DNA from: Bemisia tabaci
Taxonomy: Eukaryota; Arthropoda; Insecta; Hemiptera; Aleyrodidae
Assembly: GCF_918797505.1 (NCBI RefSeq)
Contig: NC_092799.1
Location: 26,288,382 to 26,352,381, forward strand
Direction: 5' to 3'
DNA: 64,000 nt
Every line of letters starts with the position of its first letter. Within the stretch, counting starts at the first letter, position 1. A model generated the notes under the pieces. The model did not search any database and had not been told where the DNA came from. It worked only from the letters and a program-made list of their open reading frames with translations. The position numbers and the translations under genes were made by a program. Positions 24,410 through 36,160 of this stretch are shown piece after piece.

Positions 24410-24525
24410 AGACTGGATGTTAAGTAGTTTTTCATTTAAAAAATAAAGTATGACAGGAAGTCTGCGACGTAGATACGTGGTTTGGTAGTTTCACCGTCGA
24501 TATACTCCTACCAGTATTCAACTCT
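24410..24525. repeat. Dispersed repeat fragment, O family
   Basis: Shares AATAAAGTATG.C, GGAAGTCTGCGACGT, GTAGTTTCACCG with 53043-53295 and, more weakly, with 47883-48165. Lies just upstream of a B-family copy, as at 53043 in reverse order. Confidence 0.5.
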
Positions 24526-24533
24526 GCCGTGCT

Positions 24534-24776
24534 AAGGAAAAACGCCGTATGAACATTCGAGAGTTGCCAAATTTCCTTCACTAAAATGTTTATTCTTGAG
24601 GAAATTTATGAATTTTTCCCCTCGAAATTTTTAGGAACTTTGGGTGAAATCGCGAACAAAATTATCCGTAAAATTGAAAGAAAAATCATCATAAGTTTAC
24701 CGGGAAAATAGTGTTTTATCATAGGAAATTTGGCAATGCCTGAAGGCTCTTACGGCGTTCTTCCTTATCACGGCAG
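24534..24776. mobile_element. B-family element with 4-bp target duplication AACT
   Basis: CTGCCGTGCTAAGGAAAAAC to CTTCCTTATCACGGCAG, about 243 bp. AACT directly precedes and follows it. Subterminal inverted segments are GAGTTGCCAAATTTCC and GGAAATTTGGCAA. No coding capacity. Confidence 0.8.
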
Positions 24777-25595
24777 AACTACAAGTTTACAAAAAATCAG
24801 CAAACTGCAAAACACGAGAAGCTGGCACTCAGTTCGATCGCAGCGCTGCTCTTTAATATACCTTCCGCAGATGAAATGCAAAGAGGTCATTATCACACTT
24901 TTACCGTAGCTCAAAGGCGATTAATACTTAATTTATAGGTTAATTTCAAAGCGAAGAATATAAATTAAATACCGTAATTTTGCATACTTTCTAGCCGTTA
25001 ATTCAACACTTCCCGATCTTGGCGGCTGGAGATTGTATACAATTATGATAATCTTGTATTCTTTTTTTTTTTATTTTGACTGTGAGTCATTTTTCGCGCT
25101 TTTTGGTCGATGACCCGAATCTGTTTATCGGTGTCCTGAGGTTGTGCCCACGTTATTTACCATTGTGGATAGCTAGCTTTGTGTGTGGATTCATACAGGT
25201 GCATGCAGATGATGGGACAACTTTTTGCTCTTGTCCTTTTAATACAAAAAAGTTGATGGTGAATTTTAGTAACACATGATTTCAAAACATCCTTATTACT
25301 ACGTTTCAATTCCTCTATTGGGTTTAGCCACTGTTTTGTCGATACCTAGTCTCGGTGCGAGTTCGAGCAGAGGGGTTGACATTTTTTTCACCTATTTAAA
25401 GCATAAGGTTATCTTCAAAATAGGGGACCCCAATGCCGAGCAAATTGAAATTACATAATATTTGCTTTCAAATAGATGAGTGCCTCACATTCGCAATAGG
25501 CATTGTGACACACACATTTTCCTAAATGATAAAACGGAACCGAAAATCAGGTAGAAATTATCCGAAAGCTGGCCTTTCTCCATCTCTTTCTCAGA
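24777..25595. other. Unassigned DNA
   Basis: No repeat recognised. Two consecutive short + frames (25076-25458) include a hydrophobic stretch, but there is no promoter or splice support. Confidence 0.3.
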
Positions 25596-25750
25596 GGCGG
25601 ATCCGGCAATTTGGCAACACCGAATTTCCTACATTAAACCCTATGCTAAATAATCGATTCATGCCGGAGCACCTGGCCCCTCCAAGAATCGATACATTCC
25701 CATAGGTTTAAATGGAGGAAATCAAATGTAGCCAAATTGCTGGATCCGCC
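25596..25750. repeat. G1 palindromic repeat
   Basis: GGCGGATCCGGCAATTTGGC on the left and GCCAAATTGCTGGATCCGCC on the right are inverted. The interior has AATCGATTCATGCCGGAGCA and CCTCCAAGAATCGAT. Matches the G1 part of 14954-15560. Confidence 0.65.
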
Positions 25751-26456
25751 AATGTACTCTTTAGATGCCATCCAATCACTTTTAACTGGGCGTCCTATAC
25801 GATAACGCCAGCCTGGAGCGACCTAAAGAAAACATTTTTCGGCAACCTGGTATCAGCAATTCTCTACACATGCACATACCATACCAACCGTTTGGTCGTG
25901 AAACCGTGCGTAATTGTTCCTTCAATGCCCGTGGCCCCTCAGACATACGTCCATCCCCGTTACATTCTCTCCTCGAGATTCCAGCCGATTAAAAAACAAT
26001 AATTCATCCCAAAATTTCCTCCGAAAAGCAGTGCTTCTGCTGCGTGGCGTACATGCAGAGAACTCGGCTGCATGAAAGTGAAATGACGTCTTTGTTGAAT
26101 GGCATACATGCAGTGACTGGCGCAAATGCACACGGCGTGTCACACTTACACGTGAGTGACAAGTGACCAGAGAAGTGCAAGTAACAGGAGTATTGGACAT
26201 ATTGTGTAAGCGCACCTAACGTGGGCATTGGTCACAGGCCCTCGGGCCCGAAGCCAAGAGCATCTGCTGAGTTGCTCTCGAGGCAATGGAAATTCTCGCG
26301 TTTTCTCCGCCTCATTGTTTTAAAGTCGATCGGAACAGCTCACGACACTGATCAACCGTCGTCTATCAACAGAACTGCCACGCTAGAGAAGAACATTGTA
26401 AGAACACTCTAACGCTGCCAAATTTTTCCGGATGAAAAATCATTTTTAAGGCAAGC
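25751..26456. other. Unassigned low-copy DNA
   Basis: No repeat partner recognised. Somewhat GC-richer between 25900 and 26300. Overlapping frames (96, 97, 74 codons) are unsupported. Confidence 0.3.
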
Positions 26457-26458
26457 TA

Positions 26459-26787
26459 CACGGAGAAAAAAACCTCCTGCGTGGGACCCGAAGTTTAGGT
26501 CATATGGATCTCTGGAGTTTTCAGATTGAGCATCTGAACACTTAAGGTCTAGCTGTCGAGGTTCGGATCACACATTTGAAACTTCAGTTCTTACATCTGA
26601 AGGACTTTGGTTTTCGCATCCGAAAAACTTCGATTCTCACATCTAAAGTACTTCAGATGTAAGAACTGAAGTTTCAGACCTGAACTTCGGCAGCTAGACC
26701 TTAAGTGTTCAGATGCTCCATCCGAAAACTTCAGAGATCCATATGACCTAAACTTCGGGTCCCACGCACGAGCTTTTTTTCTCCGTG
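26459..26787. mobile_element. Palindromic TA-target MITE (CACGGAGAAAAAAA ends)
   Basis: CACGGAGAAAAAAA at the left and TTTTTTTCTCCGTG at the right, flanked by TA duplications (26457-26458, 26788-26789). Inverted arms include GGGACCCGAAGTTTAGGTCA / TGACCTAAACTTCGGGTCCC, with TCATATGGATCTCTG and AGATCCATATG, and repeated CTTCAGATGT / ACATCTGAAG blocks at the centre. No transposase. Confidence 0.8.
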
Positions 26788-26814
26788 TATACTTAAAGTT
26801 TTTATTTTTTAAGC

Positions 26815-27072
26815 TATTCCTGTAGATTAGCTGAAAATAAGAAGATCTGTCTAGACAGCAGCTTTCTACGTTGAATATTAACCGAGATATCGTCCTTTGA
26901 AAAGTCCTGTTTTTGACGTCATCCACCGCGGTAGTGTTTAACATGGTATGTATTACCGCAATGGATGACGTCATAAATCGAGTTTTTCAAGGCGCGATAT
27001 CTCGGATAATATTCAACGTGAAAAGTTGCTGTTTGAACAGATCTTATTATTTTTATCTAATCTACAAGGATC
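26815..27072. repeat. Long palindrome with CRE-like sites in each arm
   Basis: Left arm CCTGTAGATTAGCTGAAAAT ... right arm ATTTTTATCTAATCTACAAGG. GCGATATCTCGG / CCGAGATATCG and AATATTCAACGTG / TACGTTGAATATT are inverted. TGACGTCA, a perfect CRE/ATF palindrome, occurs at 26914-26921 and 26966-26973, near the turn. Confidence 0.7.
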
Positions 27073-27309
27073 AAGCATCAAAACACGATTCAGCGAAACT
27101 GGCCCATTTGCAGAGGCTCTATTACATTGCCCCTCTTAGAAAATCTGCACGATATGAAAAAACCTTGGGAGCAGTACATTTCCTCCTTTCATTACATAAT
27201 GCAATAGAGAAAAGGAAAAATTTGAAATCATTTTCGAGAATCATTGGTAGAGTTGAAATTTGAGTTTGCATAAAACCGAAGTTCGAATTAGGACGAATTA
27301 GAAACATAT
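27073..27309. other. Unassigned DNA
   Basis: No feature recognised. Confidence 0.35.
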
Positions 27310-27589
27310 TTGCAGGTTCCCCCAAAAATTCGTGTATTATTGAAGGAAAAATGGCAACGTCTGAAGGCTTACACGACTTTCTTCCTAAGCACGGCAGTCC
27401 TCTGCTGGAAGAACGCCGCAAGGACCTTCAGACAATACCAAATTGATTCTGATATAATAGATAATTATTTTGGTAATTCTCAAAGCATTTCATATCTCTC
27501 CTCATATCTTTCCTCCAAAATTCATATTTTATGGCTGGGAGCATGGCAACATTCAGATATTCGTGAGGCGTTTTTCTTAAGCACAGCAG
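27310..27589. repeat. Two degenerate B-family pieces in tandem
   Basis: First piece: AAATTCGTGTATTATTGAAG, TGGCAACGTCTGAAGGC, CTTCCTAAGCACGGCAG (to about 27397). Second piece, about 27402-27589: CTGCTGGAAGAACGCCGC at the left, TTTTTCTTAAGCACAGCAG at the right. Both are diverged. Confidence 0.55.
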
Positions 27590-28190
27590 AAGAGTTACTT
27601 TCCGAGTGACGAAACGAAGAGGAAACATGGAAACTCGTCGAAATATGAGCGAAAAATATTCCTCCTCAAGGAGACGGACAACAATAGGACACGTAAAAAT
27701 ATAAAGTTCTTTCCTCTCGGAGGGGTTTTCTCACTCCATCGGAGAGGAAGGGTAACTGCTGAGTCGGATCTTCACTTTCTTCTGCATCGGGTCGGCTCTA
27801 CTCGTAATTTTCCGTGCTCTCATCCGAGACTTTGGTCAACGCTGCCATGCTAAGTTGAAACCACCTATCTCAATTGAGTTTACATTGGGAGCTACGCGGT
27901 TCTTGGTTAATGCGGTGGAACGGTAATCGAAATCGTCCTCTTGGAGCGTCCAACGTAAGTGCTTTTCATTATTTGAGCGTAGCACAATTTTGCTGGAGAC
28001 GCGGCTCGCTAAGTCAATCCGTAATAAGATTATGTCGAGGAAAGCAATTAGCCCGAACAAAGGAATGAAGATATCGCTGCAGCACAAAACCAACAGTCGT
28101 ATTGCCGCCGGTTACTCCGAAGATACGATGCGCCGTCCTTCGATGGACCGTAATTTTGTGCACCATCGCACAGTGCACCACACACAGTTG
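27590..28190. other. Unassigned DNA
   Basis: No gene or repeat recognised. 27844-28140 has overlapping short frames without support. Confidence 0.35.
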
Positions 28191-28191
28191 T

Positions 28192-28424
28192 CGTGGAAAA
28201 AAAACCACATTGGATCTAGAGTCCAGACTCTTAAAAGCATCGGCAAGAAAAAATACTCTTGATTCAATCAGATTTAAGCTTAGATCAAGAACCAAGCCTC
28301 TTAATTTGAGCGGATTTCCTTTTGATTTAAGCAAAAATCTGATTGAATCAAGAGTCCTTTTTCTTGTCAATGTTTTCAAGAGTCTGGACTCTAGATCCAA
28401 TGTGTTTTTTTTTTTTCTAGTGTG
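28192..28424. mobile_element. A-family hairpin element (copy 1)
   Basis: Ends GTGGAAAAAAAACCACATTG and TCCAATGTGTTTTTTTTTTT. TTGGATCTAGAGTCCAGACT and AGTCTGGACTCTAGATCCAA are inverted, as are CTTGATTCAATCAGATTTAA and ATCTGATTGAATCAAGAG. The sequence could form a long hairpin if transcribed. Adjacent to a D-family copy. Confidence 0.75.
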
Positions 28425-28660
28425 GATTGAGCCAATAGGAGAGTTCGGTCAAAATTCGAAGACTTTAAAAGCTTATAACTCCGTTTGTACACAATTTGAG
28501 GTTTTAAAAGTGGGTTCGTTGATTTTCTCGTAAAATTTTCTTTATAAACACCCTTAAAAATTCAAAATGTGACGAAATAAACATCAAACTTTGCAGTTTT
28601 AGTCAAAAATTTTCACGTCCGACCTCTCTGATTGCGACTCGATCCACTGTGCGTCGCGCG
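28420..28660. repeat. D-family repeat
   Basis: GTGTGGATTGAGCCAATAGG at the left and CGACTCGATCCACTGTGCG at the right, with AAAACCTCAAATTGTG-type and ACTTTGCAGTTTTAGTCA blocks reversed relative to 33446-33683. Left end touches the A element. Confidence 0.65.
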
Positions 28661-28706
28661 GGTTGCCGATTCTTTCAACTGCAAAAACATGAACACTTGA
28701 AGAATG

Positions 28707-28959
28707 CTGCCCTGCCGAGGAAAAACGCCGTATGAACATTCGAGAGTTGCTAAATTTCCTTCGATAAAATGTTCATTTTTGAAGAAAGCTGTGGATATTT
28801 TTCCTTAAAATTTTCAGGAACTTTAGCTGAAATCGCGAACAAACTTATCTGAAAAATTGGAGGAAAAGTATTTACAAATTTTCCCGAAAATTCGTGATTT
28901 ACTAAAGGAAATTTGGCAACGCCTGAAGGCTTATACGGCTTTTTTCATTAGCACGGCAG
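28707..28959. mobile_element. B-family element
   Basis: CTGCCCTGCCGAGGAAAAAC to TTTCATTAGCACGGCAG with CGTATGAACATTCGAGAG and GGAAATTTGGCAACGCC inside. Imperfect 4-bp flanks AATG / AATA. Confidence 0.75.
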
Positions 28960-30311
28960 AATAAAAGTTCAAAACTTGGTAAGCGCCATCAAATGTTGCC
29001 ATGTTTGCTCTTTTGTTGTCTTTTAAAATGCAAATCTATGGGCCTGAAAATGAGAAATTCTGTCGTGATATAAGATTAAATTTGCCAAAAAATGTATCGT
29101 TAAAAATTCCATGAGGCGAGGGGATTCAAGATATTTTGAAGCAAAAAACTCAGTGCAAAATCTAAGCAGCACCACCAAGTGATTAGTAAAGATTGCAGGC
29201 AAAACAATATAGACATAAAGGAAAAGAGAAATATGCATGCATGAATTCCCTAAGAACTAAATATTACTTTGGGCAAAGTTTGAGGATACTCGAATATTCA
29301 TACGGTAGTTTTTAACGATAGCACAAACGCACTGGAAAATTTAAAAGAAATGCGCGGAAAATGCTCTTTCAAGAGCGACCGAAAAAACTTAACGAGCCTA
29401 ATTTCTGATGCCAATGCCGCCAATTGTCAGGGCCGGAAGAGCACATCTACGTTTCATTAATATATCCGAGCATCGAAGAAAGTATGAGCGCCAAATTTTC
29501 CCACCGGTGCCTTAATGCAAATATTCAAACGGTTCTTTTGTAATGCAATTATTTAGGAGGAAAAGCTGGATGACGCCCTGAAAGTGAAATTTGCGGTTCC
29601 GGTGAGATTCAGACGCTGGAATCATAAGCTTGCCATTAAGTTTTATTGGGTTTTGTGGCTTTTCAATCTCTTAATCCGTGTGCATTTCTGCCTTTCCATG
29701 TCACTGTTTTTGCTCAGATCTACCTTTTCACTTTCAACGCGCAACTTACAAAATTCAACAATTCGAAAAAAATGAAAAAATTTTGCTAAAATCAACCAAA
29801 AAAAATTTATAAAACGTGGATTTTTTAAAAAAAGAGGTTTATCAATTTGCAAAGTCACCAAAATAATATTTTCAGAATATTCTTTGCACCAAATTTGCCA
29901 AATTACCACTAATAATAACAGCAAACCGACGACTCTTTTTTTTCCGGTTGATAATGAAATTGTAATTAATTTGGACATGTTCCGGGTCTCTTTGATTTAC
30001 CTTTTGTTTTGTTGTGCGGCCTTTTCTCAAATAAAGTTGATATTTTATTATTTACAATTGAGAACATATCTCCGGGATAATCGGAAATCCTGTTCAGGTT
30101 TGGTAAAAAAAAGGGTCCATTAATTCAACATCGCCTTGAGCGAGGCAAAATTGCACAATTCCAGGCTTGCAGCAATACACATCATGTGCCTGCAATGCGA
30201 GCGTCTAACGCACCATTTTATTTCAATGGCAGATGACCTCAAGTACAAAGAAGTTCAAGTGCTCCGCATTTTAAGTTAATGTAACAGCAAAATTTCAAAC
30301 CATATCGTAGA
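28960..30311. other. Unassigned DNA with one degenerate B-family end
   Basis: CTCGAATATTCATACGGTAG near 29290 resembles a decayed B end. Otherwise AT-rich with short unsupported frames. Confidence 0.35.
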
Positions 30312-30465
30312 AGTGGCGAGGCGTTGATCGATTATCGATATTTCCCCATTTGAAGCTATGGTAAAGAATCGGTTATTAAAGTCTTCGTCGCGAACACCCT
30401 GTTTATCGATCCTTCTCCGTAGGTTTAAACGACAGATCAATCGATATATCGCAAAGCACGACCAT
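30312..30465. repeat. G2 palindromic repeat copy (inverted orientation)
   Basis: AATCGATATATCGCAAAGCA at the right end, CGAACACCCTGTTTATCG in the middle, and a decayed left arm (GTGGCGAGGCG). Matches 15313-15477. Confidence 0.6.
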
Positions 30466-31221
30466 AATGAGGTGCGTTACTGGATTTCATGACTTGGCAA
30501 TAATAGGGCTGAATCTATTAGGTCCACGCACGGAGCTCAAACCGAAACGATGCATCATTTTCATTGGAAATAAAAATTGAATTAACTCGTTGGATCGGTC
30601 AAATTAAAATTGGATGTAAGCGGACCGCGGGTTGGTTGCAGCGGCACCGCAACATCATGAGGCATTATTGACGGAGAGGACGGTGGTTTCGTAACTTGCG
30701 TAGCGAGTGAACTGGTTGTTTGTCATTTCGAGCTGATCGCCAAACGGGAGCACACATCTACGGTTACCTAAACGTAGGCAGATAGTTTGCAAATATAATG
30801 ATATAATTTACACTTGCTTGCACATTCTATTATCTTTGATCGCGGAGTCGCGGGTCTGGCATTGTTGTTCATAAATCAAGATTCGACGTTTCTCAACTTC
30901 CTTCGGACCCATTATTCCCACAATCTCCAGTGCACTCTTTTTTCCTTCCGTTAGATGACTCGACGCTCGACGCAGTTGGAGACTGTGTGGGAAGCATGAG
31001 TGTGAGTCTACCAATCCCGGCCTGGCACTAACCGATGTAGCTCCACCCGGGAAATTAATCAATTTCGCCGATATCACATTACACCCTTCGAGAGACATTT
31101 CGTAAATTCTCTTTGTGCACGATGTAACTCCGTATGGGAATAAAGTCTGGCGGCTGGTACTTAGAACTTCCTGGTATTAATAAAATCACGATAGTATCTG
31201 AAAAATTTGACATTACGTCCA
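30466..31221 (-). other. Unassigned low-copy stretch with a 96-codon minus-strand frame
   Basis: The minus frame 31098-30808 encodes a non-repetitive peptide (for example SALEIVGIMGPKEVEKRR). I recognise no family, and neither end has a convincing promoter or splice signal that I can prove. It may be an exon or decayed coding fragment; chance is equally plausible. Confidence 0.18.
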
Positions 31222-31449
31222 TTGGGGAAAAAAAACACATTGGATCTAGAGTCCAGAATCTTGAAAACATTGACAAGAAAAAAGACTCTTGATTCAATCA
31301 GATTTAAGCTTAAATCAAAACGAAACCCGCTCAAATTAAGAGGCTGGGTTCTTGATTCAAGCTTAAATCTAATTGAATCAAGAGTATTTTTTCTTGTCGA
31401 TATTTTTAAGAATCTGGACTCTAGATCCAATGTGTTTTTTCTCCAGTGT
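31222..31449. mobile_element. A-family hairpin element (copy 2)
   Basis: TGGGGAAAAAAAACACATTG at the left, CTCCAGTGT at the right. The paired TTGGATCTAGAGTCCAGA / TCTGGACTCTAGATCCAA and the central CAATCAGATTTAAGC / GCTTAAATCTAATTG arms are intact. Confidence 0.8.
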
Positions 31450-32254
31450 CTGCTCGGAAGTTTTACAAATTCTTAGTTTTGATGCTGATGAGTCAGTTGC
31501 TGTATATCACAAAATCGGGTCATGTTTGCTCAAGCGATTGATAGCATTATCTCTACAAAGTTCTTTGTTAATATTAGGCGTAGGCAATTGAAACTTTGAT
31601 ACATCTTATTTTTGCTATACATATGTCTTTAACATTAAGCCATCAAAAGACGATTTTGTAATGGACACAATCGATCCATTTAAGTGGATCTGAACAGACG
31701 CCTTGGTGGGGCCACTGATGCCTTTCTATAAAGATTACGGAAGCAACAGATCCTACGAAGTTTACCTTTTTAGGATGTGTTACTTACTGGTGAAAGTATC
31801 AAGCAAAAATTATGTTGAAATTACATTTAAAATCCTATAAATGTATTACTAATTTTTGAAAATTTTACTCTGTTTCAGGTAATTTAAACGACCAAACATT
31901 TTACGCACGCTCATCAGGAACGGTAAATTTAACCTTCATTTTCATAAATGCTTACGTTTTACAAATCAATTACAGTCAACTCCGTTTAATCTAGACACTG
32001 TTTAATAGGTGCAATCGCTTTATATGGGCAAAATCGCCCGGAAAGAAATTGTTATATACTATACTAGCAATGTAAACAAACTTCGCTTCATCGGGGGACA
32101 TGCATTAGCATAATCGGGACAAAATTATACTCTGCCTGATTAAGCGGAGTTGACTGTATCTCCATTAATTTTTAAGAAACGAGTTTAATTTTGTCTGAAG
32201 TTTCTTGCATTCTATTCCAATACGCATCCTGGTGGATTTAATTTCAATCTAATT
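31450..32254. other. Unassigned DNA
   Basis: The segment near 31975-32155 has an inverted pair (CAGTCAACTCCGTTTAATC and TTAAGCGGAGTTGACTG), a further small element of about 180 bp. No gene. Confidence 0.4.
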
Positions 32255-32512
32255 TACAGCCATGCCTAACGAACTTTAACGAGTGCTTGAAAATTAAGAT
32301 GTTCTTACTCAGAGACTTTAACGCAAAGTCAAGAAAATATTACCTCCTCGAACGTTATGCACCTGAACATTTTATGGGCCTTTTTTACAGGCATACCAAA
32401 GTCTAATAAGTGCTTAATAGAAATTAAGAGTTATTCGGAGACTTTAACGCAACGTTAAGAAAATGAGCTTCTTGAACATCATACACCTGCGCCTTTTACA
32501 GGCATTTTTAAC
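32255..32512. repeat. Two-unit tandem repeat, about 127 bp
   Basis: Each unit has GTGCTT.A.A.AAATTAAGA, GAGACTTTAACGCAA, AAGAAAAT, CGAACxT.ATxCACCTG and TTTTACAGGCAT. No coding evidence. Confidence 0.6.
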
Positions 32513-32704
32513 GGGGTATAGAGATCCAACGCTATTCGTTTTTGAGTGTCAGTCAATATTAAAATAATTTCCCTCCTACATTCAAATGATTTCATTGTTA
32601 AATATTTGATGATACTAGCATTACTATTAGATAAATCGGTCAACCAGTTTGGATTAAAGTATAATACGGTCGTAGTGGTGTGAAATAATTTTAAAATTCC
32701 TCTA

Positions 32705-32870
32705 CACTGGAAAAAAAACACACTGGATTTAGAGTTCAGACTCTTAAAAACATCGACAAGAAAAAATACTCTTGATTCAATCGGATTTTTGCTAGCTCAA
32801 ATCAAGAACCAAGCCTCTTAATTTGAGCGGATTTGGACTCTAGATCCAGTGTGTTTTTTTTTTTCCAGTG
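32705..32870. mobile_element. A-family hairpin element, short copy with TA duplication
   Basis: CACTGGAAAAAAAACACACTG to TGTGTTTTTTTTTTTCCAGTG-type ends (each quoted in part: CACTGGAAAAAAAACAC, TTTTTTTCCAGTG), flanked by TA at 32703-32704 and 32871-32872. Central part deleted relative to full copies. Confidence 0.82.
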
Positions 32871-33445
32871 TAGTTTTTACTTTTTAATTTATCGGCAGGT
32901 GAATTTCCCATATTGTAAATACTGCGCAAGTAAAAGTTAAACTTTTTACCGTATGTGTTTTACGATACAAACAGCAGTGCTCATAAATAACTATTTCTGC
33001 CTCGACGAAGAAAAGAATAATAATTAAACTCTCGTTAGAAAAGAAACTTCTTAAATCTTCAGTTTCCAGTCCGCAAGATTCTTTCACCTTAATCCTATTC
33101 AATCCGCGCGCCTTATCTGATTTCCTCTTCCTCCCCCTCCCCCTTCGCTCTATCCACCATCCGCCCGAGGTCGTCAGCAAAATTAGGACTTGCTCGGCAA
33201 AAATTAGATCACCGAAATGGCAGAATTTTCTAAGATTATCCCGTAATCCCAGTATAAGAGGTCACTTCTAAAGCGCATTATATAACATTTACGCAGAGAT
33301 ATGATCTCTTTACTATCGAATTACGCTCAATCGTAATTGGTCCTAGCGAAACTCGACTGCGATCCTCTCGGAGCCGCGAAAGATGGGAGTGACAGAATAA
33401 TTACCAGGATTTCGTTTTGAGTGTGCTTTGCGGTGTGAGACGGCG
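32871..33445. other. Unassigned DNA
   Basis: No repeat or gene recognised. Confidence 0.35.
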
Positions 33446-33683
33446 CACAGTGGATCGAATCAATTAGAGAGGTCGGACATGAAATTTTTGACAAAAACTG
33501 CAAACTTTGATGTTGATTTTGTCACATTTTAAGTTTCAAGGGGTGCTTTTGGAAGGAATTTTTACGAGGTAACCAGTGAAACCACATTTAGAACCTCAAA
33601 ATTTCGTATAAACGGAGTTATGAGCGTTTAACGTTTCCGAATTTTGTCCGACCTCTTCTATTGACTCGATCCACCGTGCGGCG
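33446..33683. mobile_element. D-family element (best copy)
   Basis: CGCACAGTGGATCGAATCAA to TTGACTCGATCCACCGTGCG ends are inverted, followed by GAGAGGTCGGACATGAAATT and GTCCGACCTCTTC. Interior CAAGGGGTGCTTTTGG and ACCAGTGAAACCAC. No coding capacity. Confidence 0.75.
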
Positions 33684-34633
33684 TCTGGCAGAGAGGCTTA
33701 ATTTCATTTAACGGTCTATTGCAGACTAAAGAGGAAGATCCATTGATTAGCGAGTGCTTGTTACTTCTCACAATGAACCAGGGATGCCAAATTACTGTGA
33801 ATAACACCATTTTTAATGACTTTCCATGAGAAATTTGTGAACAAAGCGCGGAACAGAGTGCTCTAGTCACTTTCCTTCTGGATTAAAGTCTACAACGTTG
33901 TTTAATGCCTCCTTAAAGCAAAATAACAATTCCACATAAAATAAACAGCATCAAAGTTTCGAGATGGACAAAATTGAATTACTGTGGGCTCCTCCGTTTA
34001 TGGCCTGAAATGGATTACACTCTATGATTACTTTCATTTAGTGACACAATTTACTTTTGATTGTTTGGAAGTACGGTCCATCTCTTGTCTTTTAAGGATC
34101 GACAATTGAAAGCAAGTAGTTATGCCATCTATGCTGCTATTATATTGCTCAGCTTACATTTCCTCGCCAGCAACTTTCATTTGCAGCCGGCAAAAGGTTT
34201 CTTTCCTTTTATCGGTTGACCGTTATTTGGACAAATTTCTGCCAAAAGGAAGTATGCGCATAGGGTGTGCATGGAACATAGTTCATTTTAGCATAAATAC
34301 GTCCATTTAACGACTGCGATTCACCAACATTGAAGATTTTGGGAGGAGGTTTGCCTACTCAGTTTGCTCTCAACAATGCGTGATGGATAGGGATGCAGTG
34401 AAGTTTGAAAGGGTCCTAACATTGCATATTAAGAAAATACAGTTTCATCGCAGAGCAAATACTAAATTAATTTAGCTCACATTTTAATCCGGGCAAAAAT
34501 AGGGTTTTCGGTAAGCGAGAGGCTTTAATTGATAAATTGATAACATTTTGTATTAGGGACTACTATTTATTGTACACTTATAAAACCCATATCTGTAAGC
34601 GAAAACTAGTAGCGTAGATGTTGTTTCCAAACA
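33684..34633. other. Unassigned DNA with an N-family fragment
   Basis: 34226-34313 carries an N-family remnant (GAACATAGTTCATTTTAGC, AAATACGTCCATTTAACG). The rest is unassigned. Confidence 0.4.
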
Positions 34634-34892
34634 TTGGCGGATCCAAAGAGAGGGCCTAAAGGGCGCACGCCCCCCTCCTTTTTGTCCGAAAACAAAGAGG
34701 GGGAAAAAGAAAAAAGAAAGGAGGGAGAAAAGGAAGAAAAAAGCAGGAAAGACGCTTGTAATTGCTAATTATTCATGACGAAATTCACTCAAAATGCAAC
34801 CTAGATGCTTTAAAATTCCGAAAATTTTCTGCAGGAGCCTCCCGAACCCCCCTTTCGCCCCTCCCCCTTCAAAGAGTGTGCATCCGCCTATG
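34634..34892. mobile_element. Nonautonomous element with GGCGGATCC / GCATCCGCC ends
   Basis: TGGCGGATCCAAAGAGAGGG at the left, GTGTGCATCCGCCTA at the right. Subterminal CGCACGCCCCCCTCC mirrors CCCCTTTCGCCCCTCCCCC loosely, and a purine-rich core lies between. Target duplication not clear. Confidence 0.5.
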
Positions 34893-35779
34893 TTTCTAAA
34901 ATGAGCCAGAAGTAGTAGCTCCTAATTCCAAAATGTTGCCAAAATGTATAGAAAATACTAATTTTTCGTTTAGAAATTAGATTTGGAACTTTTTCTGTAT
35001 CCATTGTATTCTACTTGAGTTGATGAAAAAATATGTCTCGAGGGAACCGATCACCTACCATATCTTGTGTCTATTTTGATTGCCGAGGGCTTTCATGTAA
35101 GACGTTTAACCCTGTTCTATCAGAATTGGCCGGAAAATGATGCTAAACTGAGGGAGAGAAATAATAAATAATTATAATAAGTGTGAAGTTAGTATCGAGA
35201 TTCGGTCCTTCCTTTCTTCACTCCATCACTTTCGAATCATTAATACATGGGAGCCTCTCGCTCGACTGAGGAATGGAAGCGTAAAATTGCAGCGGAATAA
35301 TCCCACGTACTTACGGGTGAATAATTGTGGGAACTCTTGAAAATACACTCGGCCGAGGCAGCATCTTCCTGGCCTCTAAAATAATTCCGAGCCCCCACTC
35401 TTTCCAGACCGAGATCAAACTAATTTAGAATAGGTGGAATTGCGTTTCCAGCTTTCTGTTTCGTTCTTGCTCGATAGACGCGAAACTCTTGAGGCCCTCC
35501 TCGCGGAGAAGTTCAGACACGAGAAACGCAAGATTCAGGAGTCAACCCATTGTTACTGAGTTTCCCTCAGTGTTCGGCACTCAGGAAGGTGTAACTCGAG
35601 CATGTTCAATTGCAAATATTTTTTTTTCAAGTGTCAGGAAAAAGCGTTGCCAAAGTGATGGTCCTTCGTCAGTCGAAATTTTTGGGTAGCAAATTCATAG
35701 ATTAGAGAAGGACGATTCAAGTCATAATGCCGATTATATTCGCGTAAAATTGTAACTTTTCATTCTGCTTGGACAAGTT
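34893..35779. other. Unassigned low-copy DNA
   Basis: No gene or repeat recognised. Confidence 0.35.
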
Positions 35780-36160
35780 TATTTACACAAACTGATTGTG
35801 GTGGACGCGCGGGTCGTAAGACAGTAAGTTGGAGTTTTTCAGCCAATGTGCGTTAAAAGTTCAGCATGAAGCTGAAATTCTCATACAGAGGGTGAAAGCT
35901 CATATTAGCACATTTTTCTCTCCAAGAGATATACACTGATTGTGAGACGCGAAACGGGTCAACACTTGCCCTCCTGAATGGTCGTAACTAGTGTTGCACC
36001 AAACAGCGTATCTCTTTGAGGGAAAATTGTGATCATATGAGCTTTTTCCGTTTGCATCGAGATTTAAATAGTTTTTCTGGATTTTTAACGCACGTTGGCT
36101 AAAAAATCACAACTTACTGTCTTACGACTGGTGCGTCTACCGTGATCAGTTTGAGTAAAA
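35780..36160. repeat. Inverted-repeat element of about 380 bp
   Basis: Left: TTACACAAACTGATTGTGGT, GGACGCGCGGGTCGTAAGAC, AGTAAGTTG. Right: CAACTTACTGTCTTACGACT, GGTGCGTCTACCGTGATCAG, TTTGAGTAAA. Also AGCCAATGTGCGTTAAAA / TTTTTAACGCACGTTGGCT. No transposase. Confidence 0.7.

Noticed and set aside
28014..28533. Frames of 128 and 143 codons on opposite strands
   Set aside because: They coincide with the A-family palindrome, so both strands encode nearly the same peptide; the same occurs at 31161-31476.
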